Below, one piece after another: positions 18,933-27,634 of a DNA stretch of 64,000 nt (position 1 is the stretch's first letter; each line of letters begins with the position of its first letter). Below the pieces are notes generated by a model that did not search any database, was not told the DNA's origin, and worked only from the letters and a program-made list of their open reading frames with translations. This DNA is from Acetivibrio alkalicellulosi. GTDB lineage: Bacteria; Bacillota; Clostridia; Acetivibrionales; Acetivibrionaceae. The DNA is taken from the NCBI GenBank assembly GCA_008125075.1, contig VLTH01000002.1:1657451-1721450 (forward strand). The letters run 5' to 3'. The translations under genes were made by a program, and so were the position numbers.

Positions 18933-19105
18933 GTGCATGTAACAAATGTTTAAAAAAACATTCGCCAAACTAATGTTTCGCAATTTAAAGCCTGTAAATA
19001 CTCATCGTAGCCAAGTAAAACTCTCTTAGGTGTGAAATTCCTTGTCGTATTAACAGGCTCTAAAACTTGCTTCACAATATTTCTCTTGACTTAAATAACA
19101 TGCAC
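18933..19105. repeat. Intergenic element bounded by inverted GTGCATGT ends
   Basis: The left end (18933-18949) reads GTGCATGTAACAAATGT and the right end (19064-19105) carries the inverted version (ATAACATGCAC). The interior holds an inverted repeat, AGCCTGTAA near 18988 and TTAACAGGCT near 19050. It may be a complete copy of the short repeat whose halves occur elsewhere. It could fold between the convergent PQQ and ABC-lipoprotein genes. Confidence 0.5.
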
Positions 19106-19128
19106 TCACATTTCAAATTAATGGTGTG

Positions 19129-20115
19129 CTACTTAACACTATTAACTGCATTTTCTGCAAATTCTGTTGTTACAATATCTTCATAGGGAAGTTTTCCCCT
19201 TAATTCTCCAGCTTTTATCATAACTTCTTGAAGACGATCAAAAGCATCTTTTCTCATAATTGGGTCACTGCTCCATGCATCATATTTTTTATATCTTTGG
19301 GCAACTTTTATTAAAATATCTTCGTCTGCATCTGGAAAAGATGGTTTAATAACCTCAGCAATTTCCTCCGGTGTATGATTTTCAACCCATATTTGCCCCT
19401 TATATATTGCATTTGTAAATCTTTGAATTAAATCTTTGTTTTCTTCTATGTAGCTCTTTCTTGCAAAGTATGCTGTGTAAGGTATTTCTCCACTTTCTTC
19501 ACCAATAGATGCAAGCACACATCCTCTTCCTTCCTTTTCAAGCATTGACGCGGTAGGCTCAAACAAAGTAACATAATCTCCATAACCACCTGTAAAAGCT
19601 CCTGCCATGAGAGCAAACTGTATGCTGGTATCAACATATACATCTACATCAGGAACTATATAATTTTGTTTAAGCACGTACTCTAAAGTCATGTGAGGAA
19701 CGCCTCCTCTTCTACCACCAATTATAATGCTATCTTTAACACTTTCCCAATTAAACTCATCATCTGGATTTCTTCCAACAAGAAATGAGCCATCTCGTTT
19801 GGTGAGCTGGGCAAAGACCAATGCATAGTTTTCACTGCCTTCATTATAAACATAAAGTGCTGCTTCAGGTCCAGCAAAACCTATGTCTGACTGTCCTGAC
19901 AAAACAGAAGTCATAACCCTGTCTGCCCCTTGGCCTGTTGTAAGTTCTATTTCAATGCCCTCTTCCTCAAAAAAACCCAGATTCAATGCAACATACTGGG
20001 GTGCATAAAAAACTGAATGAGTAACTTCATTTAAGCGCACCTTTTCATATTCATTTTCACCACATGCACATAGGAGAAGTAACATTACTGATAATACAGC
20101 AAAAAACCTTTTCAT
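19129..20115 (-). CDS. ABC transporter substrate-binding lipoprotein (NMT1/THI5-like, SsuA/TauA type)
   Basis: A solute receptor for the importer encoded just upstream. ATG at 20115 is preferred over the longer frame (20166) because GGAGGTG lies 5 nt before it and the frame then opens with a lipoprotein signal: MKRFFAVLSV, then LLLLCAC with Cys18 as lipid anchor. The NMT1/THI5-like fold is indicated by LNEVTHSVFYAPQYVALNLGFFEEEGIEIEL and LSGQSDIGFAGPEAALY. The family binds sulfonates, nitrate, taurine or thiamine precursors (HMP). The ligand cannot be read from the sequence. It follows the permease gene by about 80 bp, in the order ATPase-permease-receptor. Confidence 0.9.
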   Translation of the reverse strand: MKRFFAVLSVMLLLLCACGENEYEKVRLNEVTHSVFYAPQYVALNLGFFEEEGIEIELTTGQGADRVMTSVLSGQSDIGFAGPEAALYVYNEGSENYALVFAQLTKRDGSFLVGRNPDDEFNWESVKDSIIIGGRRGGVPHMTLEYVLKQNYIVPDVDVYVDTSIQFALMAGAFTGGYGDYVTLFEPTASMLEKEGRGCVLASIGEESGEIPYTAYFARKSYIEENKDLIQRFTNAIYKGQIWVENHTPEEIAEVIKPSFPDADEDILIKVAQRYKKYDAWSSDPIMRKDAFDRLQEVMIKAGELRGKLPYEDIVTTEFAENAVNSVK

Positions 20116-20197
20116 AAAAACACCTCCAAAATCAGTATATTCTGTTGACCTGCAATGGTGAATCATCTCCTCTAAAAATCCTTATTTTTAAGTAAAC

Positions 20198-21016
20198 TCA
20201 CTTTATTTTAACAATAAGTCTTTCAACATAAGCTACTACCTGATACATTAATGCTGCTGCTAAAGAAAGAATTAATACACTTGCCATAACTAAGTCAAGC
20301 TGAAATACCTGTCCACCATAGACAATAAGATAACCTATTCCTGCTCTTGATACCAAAAACTCTCCTACTATTACTCCAACCCAAGATAATCCCACATTAA
20401 CCTTAAGTGCATTTACAATAACAGGCATAGATGATGGTAGTATTACTTTTAGCAAAACTTGAAGCTTGCTGGCTCCAAAGGTTTTAACAAGCTTAACCTT
20501 ATCTTTATCCACTCCAAGAAATCCATTTAAAACTTCAAGTATAGTGACTACTATAGATATTGACATAGCTATTACAATTATTGCCGCAGGCCCAGCACCT
20601 ATCCAAACTATAAAGACAGGTCCTAATGCTATTTTAGGTAAACTGTTTAATACAACAAGATAAGGCTCCATCACCTTTGACAAAAAATCAGACCACCATA
20701 GGATAACAGCTATAATTGTACCTAGAAGTGTACCCAACAAAAATCCCACAACTGTTTCTCCACAGGTTACACCTATGTGTTTAAAAAGATGTCCTTCTTG
20801 GTAAAGGTTTGAAAGTGTCCTTATAATCCTGGAAGGCTGGCTAGTTATAAATGGATCTATAATTTTATATCGTGCAGTTACTTCCCATAATATAAAGAAT
20901 AAAACTAACAAAGCAATTTGAGTAAGCAATATAGATAATTTCCGTATTTTTATTTTTCTCAAATACTCTTTATGCTCACCTGATACAACTGGCTCTTTTA
21001 TATTAAACATAAACAT
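20198..21016 (-). CDS. ABC transporter permease (SsuC/TauC type)
   Basis: A membrane permease of 272 residues with about six helices. It has the binding-protein-dependent transport loop GASKLQVLLKVILPSSMPVIVNALKV (EAA-type, residues about 180-205), preceded by IVWIGAGPAAIIVIA. The N-terminus is cytoplasmic and basic. It overlaps the ATPase gene end by 14 nt, which suggests translational coupling. With the ATPase and lipoprotein it forms a complete importer of the nitrate/sulfonate/taurine/HMP superfamily. Confidence 0.92.
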   Translation of the reverse strand: MFMFNIKEPVVSGEHKEYLRKIKIRKLSILLTQIALLVLFFILWEVTARYKIIDPFITSQPSRIIRTLSNLYQEGHLFKHIGVTCGETVVGFLLGTLLGTIIAVILWWSDFLSKVMEPYLVVLNSLPKIALGPVFIVWIGAGPAAIIVIAMSISIVVTILEVLNGFLGVDKDKVKLVKTFGASKLQVLLKVILPSSMPVIVNALKVNVGLSWVGVIVGEFLVSRAGIGYLIVYGGQVFQLDLVMASVLILSLAAALMYQVVAYVERLIVKIK

Positions 21017-21770
21017 CTAGCTCCTTCCATATCTTATTAAAGTACTCTCTGAATTCTGGTGCTTCCCTTGATGACAATGTGCTTTTCTTATCTACAGATA
21101 ATGCAATATTATGAATACTTTTGACACTTCCCGGTCTTTTTGATAGCACCATAACTCTGTCTGACAAACTAATACTCTCAGCTATGTCATGAGTAACAAG
21201 TATTGCTGTTTTGTTTTCTCTCTTGATTATTGAGTAAATATCATCTGCAACAGAAAGCCTTGTTTGATAGTCAAGGGCTGAAAAAGCTTCGTCAAGAAGG
21301 AGTATTTCTGGTTTTGATGCAAGAGTTCTTATTAGAGCTGCTCTTTGCCTCATTCCACCTGATAATTGGGAGGGATATTTGTCTTTAAATTCAGCAAGAC
21401 CATACATATCTAAAAGATTTAATACATAATTCTTATTTTCTTCAGTAATTTTTTTTCTGATTTCAAGTCCTAAAAGTACATTTTGAAATATATTTCTCCA
21501 TTCAAAAAGATAATCTTTTTGAAGCATATAACCAACCTTTTCGGAAGTTCCTAAAACTGGTTTGCCATCTATCAAGACCTGTCCTGATGACGGAATTATA
21601 AGTCCTGCTATCAGAGAAAGAAGAGTTGATTTCCCACATCCGCTTGGCCCTACAATACTAAAAAACTCACCCTTTTTTACTGAAAAATTTACATTCACTA
21701 AAGCATCTGTTTCACCATTTAATGAATGATACCTCATAAACAAATTACTTACCTCAACCAAACATTTCAT
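21003..21770 (-). CDS. ABC transporter ATP-binding protein (SsuB/TauB type)
   Basis: The importer ATPase. Walker A is GPSGCGKST (about residue 40), the Q-loop sits in MLQKDYLF, the signature is LSGGMRQRAAL, and Walker B is ILLLDEAFSALD followed by H-loop VTHDIAES. ATG at 21770 is preferred over GTG at 21782 because GGGGGG lies 4 nt upstream. It is the first gene of the importer operon. The 5' region contains a short hairpin (21841-21857) but no riboswitch class that I recognise. Confidence 0.93.
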   Translation of the reverse strand: MKCLVEVSNLFMRYHSLNGETDALVNVNFSVKKGEFFSIVGPSGCGKSTLLSLIAGLIIPSSGQVLIDGKPVLGTSEKVGYMLQKDYLFEWRNIFQNVLLGLEIRKKITEENKNYVLNLLDMYGLAEFKDKYPSQLSGGMRQRAALIRTLASKPEILLLDEAFSALDYQTRLSVADDIYSIIKRENKTAILVTHDIAESISLSDRVMVLSKRPGSVKSIHNIALSVDKKSTLSSREAPEFREYFNKIWKELDVYV

Positions 21771-21840
21771 TTTACCCCCCACCCCCAGGTCTTTATATCA
21801 GTATATTACTTTTATATGCAATATGTTCGCTAAACAAACT

Positions 21841-21857
21841 CCTCCTACATAAGGAGG
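21841..21857 (-). other. Small hairpin in the ABC operon leader
   Basis: CCTCCT/AGGAGG is a perfect 6-bp stem with a 5-nt loop, about 70 nt upstream of the ATPase start. The arm carrying AGGAGG resembles a Shine-Dalgarno, so it could be a decoy or a structured leader. No gene-specific role is shown. Confidence 0.35.
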
Positions 21858-21872
21858 CAATTCTATAAATGG

Positions 21873-21918
21873 CAAAAAAATACCCATGTATTCTATGAAA
21901 GGTAGGAGAACACATGGG
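21873..21918 (-). terminator. Rho-independent terminator downstream of the RCC1/dockerin gene
   Basis: On the minus strand, CCCATGTGTTCT pairs with AGAATACATGGG (12 bp with one G-U), followed by seven T residues (21875-21881 as A on the plus strand). It lies about 160 nt past the RCC1-gene stop and before the ABC importer. Confidence 0.8.
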
Positions 21919-22034
21919 AATGTTTAGGGGAGTAATTTGTTTTTTATTAAATTCAAATAATATATCGTAATAGTTGCTAAATAACATTAGTCTTTTTTAT
22001 AAAGTTTTTAAAATATTTTTTTTATTATTAATTA

Positions 22035-22065
22035 GTGTGCATTTAATAAATGTGAAGAATAATAT
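22035..22065 (+). repeat. Short interspersed repeat copy (inverted relative to others)
   Basis: GTGTGCATTTAATAAATGTG, then AAGAATAATAT. It matches the family consensus and is oriented opposite to the copies at 15.4, 17.1 and 49.0 kb. It sits immediately after the RCC1 gene stop. Confidence 0.6.
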
Positions 22066-22077
22066 GTACCTTATTAA

Positions 22078-24549
22078 TTACTTTGCCTTTACAGGATTAA
22101 GTACTTTATCAATTTCACCTATGCCTAATGCTCCATTATGGTTATTGCCCATGCTGAGCAAGCTCCCGTCTTCTTTTATTGCTATTGTAAAATCTCCTCC
22201 AGCTGATATAGCTTTAACTCCCTTTAATTGTTCTATTTCTACTGGTATTAATCTGTTTTCATTAGTTCCATCACCTAATTGACCAAAACTATTATCTCCC
22301 CAACCCCAAACTGTGCCATCTTCTTTCATTGCAATGGAGTGATCTCGTCCTGCTTCAATTACCACTACGTTTTCAAGTCCTTCTACCTGTACAGGAACCC
22401 GGCTTCTAGTTGTTGAGTTGTTTCCAAGTTGACCCTGGCTATTTTTACCCCATGCCCATACAGTTCCATCTTCCTTTAACGCCAGCACATGAGCCATACC
22501 AGAAGATATGGATATAACATTTTCTATATCTTCTACTTTAACAGGCACCAAACTTATATTATTAGGTCTACCATTACCTAACTCACCATTTAAATTGTAT
22601 CCCCATGCCCAGACTGTGCCATCCTCTTTTAGAGCTACCGAATGATCCTTACCTGTTGATATGTCAATTATGTCTGATAGACCAGTTGCTTCTACACTAG
22701 AAACAAAGTTGTCTCCAAAATTATTATGATGATTTTGAGAACCATTTCCCAATTGCCCCCAATAACTATCTCCAGATGAATACACTTTTTTGTCATCTCC
22801 AATTGCAACTATATGCTTATCTCCAACAGCTATTTTTTTAAAGCCTTTAAAAAACCCTATCTCAGAAGGAGACAATAAATTATTTGCCACAATTGATGTA
22901 GCATACATCATAATAGTTCCGTCTTTTCTTTCTAATACTGTTCGAGTTGGACCTGCAACAATGTTATTAACTTCTGCTTCTCTGGTAATCTTAAAAGGTA
23001 CATTGGCAATCTTATTTATCTGATTAACAGGATTATTTTCTATTAATTGATAATTTTCATTGTTTCCCCATGCCCACAAGCTGCCATCTTCATCCAATGC
23101 AACTACATGTCTTAGCCCAGATACTACTTTGGTTATTCTTGAAACATCTAGAATGTGAATAGGAGTATTTGAAAAATTCCCTTCACCATTTCCCAACTGT
23201 CCATATTTATTAGATCCCCAACTCCATGAGCTTCCATCATACTTTAGTACTGCTACATGATTTTCACCAACTGAAATGTATTTAACTAAATCCAATCCCT
23301 CAACCTTAGTTGGAGTGTTGTTATTCTCAGTAGTTCCATCCCCTAATACTCCATTAAAATTTTGTCCCCAGCTCCAGACAGTTCCATCATTTTTTAATGC
23401 TGCCACATGCTCTCCGGCTAAACTAACAGTTCTTATATTATCTATTCCTTCATACTTCTTTGGAGTATCATAAATTAAAAATGCCGAATAATTTTTACCC
23501 ATTATTTCTGAATTATTATTTCCCCATAACCACAAACTACCATCTTCTTTTATTGCAGCAGAAACTTTCTCACCTGCTGTTATAAATTTTATATCCAAAA
23601 GACCATTTACTTTTACAGGTTCAAGGGTATTTAGTTCTAAAGTACCGTTTCCAACCTGTCCAAACAGACTAGCCCCCCATGCCCATACAGTTTTGTCATC
23701 TTTTAGGATCAATACATGATCTTGTCCAGCAGCTATCATTTCAACCCCATTTAAACCATTAACTTCTATGGGAGTAGACCTATTTATAGTAGTTCCATCA
23801 CCAAGTTGTCCATTACTATTGTTTCCCCAGATCCACACTGTACCATCTGTTTTTAATGCAACAGAAAAATCACTTCCAGCTCTTATATCTTTTACTCCTG
23901 TTAATCCTTTAACCATAACAGGCCTGTTTTTTGAAATGTTTGTTCCATCACCTAATTGACCGTTATTGTTTCTTCCCCAAGTCCATACCGTACCATCTTC
24001 TTTTAATGCCATTGAATGATCTTTACCGGCAGATACCACGACAACTTTCTCCAAACTGTTAACATTGGCAGGTTCCGTCTTATTTAGACCTTCACCTATT
24101 CCCAATTTACCATAATTATTGTCACCCCATGTCCATACTGTGCCGTCATATTTTAAAGCAATTGTATGAAACTGTCCACACTCAACTTGTATATAATCGT
24201 TTCTAGTCTCTTTGGGAAATTCCGTTATACTTTCAATTATGTATCTTTTCAACAATGCATAATCAGTTGAATTTATCAAATTGTCTCCATTTAAATCAGC
24301 TGACCACAAGTTATCTTCAACTTCAAAATCTGATATAATCTCAAGTATATACCTTCTGAGCAAAGTTAAATCTGTTGAATTTACCTTGTTATCACCATTA
24401 ATATCTCCTATTCTACCTGTTGGCTGTGGTATGAAAAACTCTTGATCTAAACTTAATTCATCTTTAACATCTACTGCTAATGAAGGCACAATTATGCTCA
24501 TCACAATAATGCATAACAATGACAAATCCGTTATAATTTTTTTTAACAT
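22078..24549 (-). CDS. Secreted RCC1-repeat protein with N-terminal type I dockerin
   Basis: An 823-residue cellulosome-type protein. It has a signal peptide (residues 1-26, ending near PSLAVD). A dockerin sits at the N-terminus (about 48-112) with two loops, DINGDNKVNSTDLTLLRRYI and DLNGDNLINSTDYALLKRYI. About twelve RCC1 repeats follow (118-823), each with a core such as IALKYDGTVWTWGDNNYGKLG or VALKEDGTVWAWG. Two seven-bladed-type propellers or one extended array are possible. RCC1 propellers bind proteins or carbohydrate-associated ligands. No enzyme domain is seen. The dockerin implies cohesin attachment; placement at the N-terminus is less common than C-terminal. GAGGGGG precedes the ATG. 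Confidence 0.93.
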   Translation of the reverse strand: MLKKIITDLSLLCIIVMSIIVPSLAVDVKDELSLDQEFFIPQPTGRIGDINGDNKVNSTDLTLLRRYILEIISDFEVEDNLWSADLNGDNLINSTDYALLKRYIIESITEFPKETRNDYIQVECGQFHTIALKYDGTVWTWGDNNYGKLGIGEGLNKTEPANVNSLEKVVVVSAGKDHSMALKEDGTVWTWGRNNNGQLGDGTNISKNRPVMVKGLTGVKDIRAGSDFSVALKTDGTVWIWGNNSNGQLGDGTTINRSTPIEVNGLNGVEMIAAGQDHVLILKDDKTVWAWGASLFGQVGNGTLELNTLEPVKVNGLLDIKFITAGEKVSAAIKEDGSLWLWGNNNSEIMGKNYSAFLIYDTPKKYEGIDNIRTVSLAGEHVAALKNDGTVWSWGQNFNGVLGDGTTENNNTPTKVEGLDLVKYISVGENHVAVLKYDGSSWSWGSNKYGQLGNGEGNFSNTPIHILDVSRITKVVSGLRHVVALDEDGSLWAWGNNENYQLIENNPVNQINKIANVPFKITREAEVNNIVAGPTRTVLERKDGTIMMYATSIVANNLLSPSEIGFFKGFKKIAVGDKHIVAIGDDKKVYSSGDSYWGQLGNGSQNHHNNFGDNFVSSVEATGLSDIIDISTGKDHSVALKEDGTVWAWGYNLNGELGNGRPNNISLVPVKVEDIENVISISSGMAHVLALKEDGTVWAWGKNSQGQLGNNSTTRSRVPVQVEGLENVVVIEAGRDHSIAMKEDGTVWGWGDNSFGQLGDGTNENRLIPVEIEQLKGVKAISAGGDFTIAIKEDGSLLSMGNNHNGALGIGEIDKVLNPVKAK

Positions 24550-24769
24550 TAAATTTCCCCCTCAAAACGTATAAAGCTATCCTCATACTACCTAGATAAC
24601 AGGCATAGAAAATATCTCTTATACTTTAATACTAATACAAGTTGAGAATAACTTCAATATATCAAAACTTCATTCTATTTTAATTTTTTATTGAGAGAAT
24701 AAATAAATTTTGCAAATACTTGACAAACACCATGGTTGTATCTTTCCAACTATTGTTTTCAAATCCCCC

Positions 24770-25978
24770 TTAATCTTTTAATTTTTGCTTCTGTATCCTA
24801 ATCTTATTTATTGAATCTAAAAATGGATTAATGCTAATAGAATATCTTATATTTTCAGGATCATCCTCTTTTCTACAAATCAAGTACTTTTCATTTTTTT
24901 CTACTTGTTTATTCAGTATAATATATCTAACATCATACTCCTTAGATTGGTAAACAATTGTTATGTATAAATACTCAATATTCTTTTCAATCTTAAAATG
25001 ATATCTCTTATATTCATATAAAATAGATTTATCCTGCTCTACCTTCATGTAATGTCTAACCCTATCTAATAGTGATACCTCATGAATGTTATTTTTAGTC
25101 TGTTTTTCATATACATTTCTTTTTATACCCATAAATTGTTTATCTACAAAACTTGAATGACTATTATAATTGGGATCTGAATTCTTTGTAACATGTTGCT
25201 GTTGTTCCCTATATTGTCTCTGAGTTTCTCTCTTTTTTTTATTTATTTCCCTTCTGTTTTTTATATTTTGAAAATATTCACTTTTGAGTTCAGGAACAAT
25301 TATTGCTCCACTGTTAATTTTTATTTTTTCCAATGGAACTTCTACTGAAATATAATTTAATAAAGTATTTTTTCCAACTATATCCCACTTTTCCCCTGTA
25401 AAACCTTTATATACTTTGCAAACTTCTTCTTTTATTGCGTAGAAATAAAGTTCTCTCTTATTTGACCTATAGTAAGTGCGTTGATAGGGAGATCCAATAG
25501 AAAAATTCATGTCCTCTTGTATAAAAAACCATATATCATTAATTTTATATTTTCTGTAGAGATCTCTTCTTTTTATAAATGTAGGATTGCTAAATTTTTT
25601 AAACTGAATTTCTATAGCTATTTTATAGTCTCCCAACTCAAAATAGATATCCGTAAAAAGTTCATTATTTATATAATAGTCAGGATAAACATTTACATCT
25701 GGAAATTGAGCTTTTACCCAATCAACAAACTTACAAACTAAATTATCATGTTTTACAGTAGTAGAATAGTCATAGGATCTATAAATTCCCATAGGACAAT
25801 CCCCTAATTTATGATGATTAAAATGTGCTATCTTTTCTCCTTCTTCACAAAAATAGACAGAGGTTTTACACACAGGACAAAGCAGTTGTCCTCGTCTTCC
25901 AAGATTATACTTATCCTCTGTTGTATATCCTTCTTGTTTTGTTGTAAAGATTTTTCCATCATAAATGCAACTCAGCAT
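24770..25978 (-). CDS. CoiA-like predicted nuclease
   Basis: A 402-residue protein of the competence-protein CoiA-like family. Residues 34-61 form a zinc-binding N-terminal module (CPVC, then AHFNHHKLGDC). Residues about 75-175 contain a PD-(D/E)XK-type core (DIYFELGDYKIAIEIQFKKF, with the acidic pair and Gln). The C-terminal half is Lys/Arg/Gln-rich (about 255-300) with a beta-rich tail and may bind nucleic acid. Start ATG is preceded by AAGGTGG. Family members take part in processing DNA during uptake in competent bacteria. Here it stands next to a defence block, so a defensive role is possible but not shown. Confidence 0.83.
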   Translation of the reverse strand: MLSCIYDGKIFTTKQEGYTTEDKYNLGRRGQLLCPVCKTSVYFCEEGEKIAHFNHHKLGDCPMGIYRSYDYSTTVKHDNLVCKFVDWVKAQFPDVNVYPDYYINNELFTDIYFELGDYKIAIEIQFKKFSNPTFIKRRDLYRKYKINDIWFFIQEDMNFSIGSPYQRTYYRSNKRELYFYAIKEEVCKVYKGFTGEKWDIVGKNTLLNYISVEVPLEKIKINSGAIIVPELKSEYFQNIKNRREINKKKRETQRQYREQQQHVTKNSDPNYNSHSSFVDKQFMGIKRNVYEKQTKNNIHEVSLLDRVRHYMKVEQDKSILYEYKRYHFKIEKNIEYLYITIVYQSKEYDVRYIILNKQVEKNEKYLICRKEDDPENIRYSISINPFLDSINKIRIQKQKLKD

Positions 25979-26079
25979 TTTATACCACCTTACACAAATA
26001 AATAAATCATCTTAATTATATACTACCTTTTTATGTATACATTCATTTTTATAATAACTCTAATGGAGTACCGTAACTG

Positions 26080-26235
26080 GTTACATAAGCCGACTTCTGT
26101 GCCCGAGTAAAATCCCCCAACAGATTCTAAAGCTCCTTCTTCTTTAAGTTTGGCATTTTTTTCTCCACTGACCTTTTAAATATATCAATTAACTTAGCTA
26201 CTTCAAGAATAGTTATTCTTTCGTTCTTTACTTTA
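26080..26235 (-). pseudogene. Remnant of a winged-helix C-terminus (RecG-like/AlbA_2 or Fic type)
   Basis: On the minus strand one frame reads NERITILEVAKLIDIFKRSV and, after a shift at a run of A, LKEEGALESVGGFYSGTEVG. Combined, this matches the wHTH found at the end of AlbA_2/RecG-like ATP-binding and some Fic proteins (IT..E.A.L....R.V...I..LKEEG...R.G). Start and end are lost. It is decayed DNA at the island edge. Confidence 0.45.
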
Positions 26236-26353
26236 ATAACTAATTTCAAAAATTTACTCTGAACTCTTAACCGAACTTTTCTTCGCTGTGTTCATTTCAA
26301 AATTCTTACTTTTCAAAGTAACATTTAAATATTAAATGGTGTCTTTTTTTGTT

Positions 26354-27634
26354 TTATTTAGTGTTTATATCTAAATCATCACAAATATCTTTTGTTAATT
26401 TTGATAATATTTCTGTATTTAAATTTTCTTCATCGTCATAATTAGAAAATATCATTTGTACAATCTCTTCTCTACTTTCAAATAAATCTGGACAATAATT
26501 ATTGTATAATTCATCTATTCTACTTGAAGTATAAACAATAGCTTTTTTAATGATTTTTCTCACATCTTTTTTATGAAATTGATAAAAGTCTTCTAGTAGA
26601 AAAGTTTCTTTACAATTTTTTATTTTTTCATTTGTTTCATCAATCTCAATTTTAAAATTATTTGAATTACCAAAAAAGAATTTAATGTCGTGCAAATCTT
26701 TTTCTGGTAGTTTATTTTTAACATTTAAATCCTTTTCATTATATAATCTTGCAGTAAACTTTACGCCTTTTCCAAACTGCTCTGAATACGGGTATAGTAT
26801 TCTTTCTTTTACAGTATCTTTTTGGCCTTTTTTAAAATTACAAATATGGCAACTAGGTATAAGATTATATAAAGTTAAGGCAAAAAAGGGATAAATAGAT
26901 TTAGGGTAAAAATGGTCTAGTTCCGGTCTTGCCTTACCTGTTTTAGAAATTATTGTGTTAACATAACTTCTGTTGCAATATGGACACACATTAATATCTA
27001 GATAACTGGCAAGAAAATATGCTGACCATTTATCTGTTTCCTTAACAAAGCTATCATAATCAAATATTTCTAAAAGATATTTTTTTACTAGTGCAATCTT
27101 TTTGTTATCTTTATCAGTTATACGTATCTTCAAATCATTTAAATCTTTTTTAAATTCACCTTTATTCTTGTATTTACCACTTTTTTCAAAGTAACTGTTA
27201 TTATCTAATGCAAATTTTTGAATCAGTTCACAAAGATTTTCTATTTTGTTCAGTCGTCCTGTATTCATATCATTTTTTCTGAAATAAGGAATTTCATTCT
27301 CGTACTTATTAATTTCATCTTCGCACTTTTTAATTTTACATTGTAAGTCTAAATATTTATTGATAAAATCAAAAGAACAGTCATTTTCGATTGATATTGG
27401 AAAGTTAAGCAAATTTTCTTTATCCATTAAGATAATTTTTTTTAATAATGAATCTGGTGTATCTAATAATTCTTTTAAAAATTCAACAAAGGATTTGCCA
27501 AATTCATCCGAACAATTATCCTCTATTTCTTTTAATTTTCTATTAATTTTGTCACAAATTAATTCTTTTGTGTATTCATAATGTTTTTTCTCTATGTCTT
27601 TTATTTTTTCAGCATTAATATTAATCAATATCAT
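26354..27634 (-). CDS. HNH endonuclease partner of the overlapping ATPase (Septu PtuB-like)
   Basis: A predicted effector nuclease of about 426 residues. The HNH/zinc-finger core near residues 215-265 reads CPYCNRSYVN, then ELDHFYPKS, then IPSCHICNFKKG. The two CxxC pairs and the DH motif are intact. The N-terminal ~200 residues are helical, with Lys/Glu-rich coiled-coil-like segments. The start may be GTG 27637 or ATG 27634; both lie inside the end of the ATPase gene, so translation is probably coupled. The layout ATPase-then-HNH matches Septu (PtuA/PtuB) and retron-Ec78 effector pairs. The nuclease is longer than the classical PtuB (about 200 aa), so this may be a distinct subtype. Confidence 0.82.
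   Translation of the reverse strand: MILININAEKIKDIEKKHYEYTKELICDKINRKLKEIEDNCSDEFGKSFVEFLKELLDTPDSLLKKIILMDKENLLNFPISIENDCSFDFINKYLDLQCKIKKCEDEINKYENEIPYFRKNDMNTGRLNKIENLCELIQKFALDNNSYFEKSGKYKNKGEFKKDLNDLKIRITDKDNKKIALVKKYLLEIFDYDSFVKETDKWSAYFLASYLDINVCPYCNRSYVNTIISKTGKARPELDHFYPKSIYPFFALTLYNLIPSCHICNFKKGQKDTVKERILYPYSEQFGKGVKFTARLYNEKDLNVKNKLPEKDLHDIKFFFGNSNNFKIEIDETNEKIKNCKETFLLEDFYQFHKKDVRKIIKKAIVYTSSRIDELYNNYCPDLFESREEIVQMIFSNYDDEENLNTEILSKLTKDICDDLDINTK

Noticed and set aside
21783-22034. Riboswitch upstream of the ABC importer (TPP or similar)
   Set aside because: A terminator and a short hairpin are present, but none of the conserved riboswitch core sequences were found. The terminator fits the upstream RCC1 gene.
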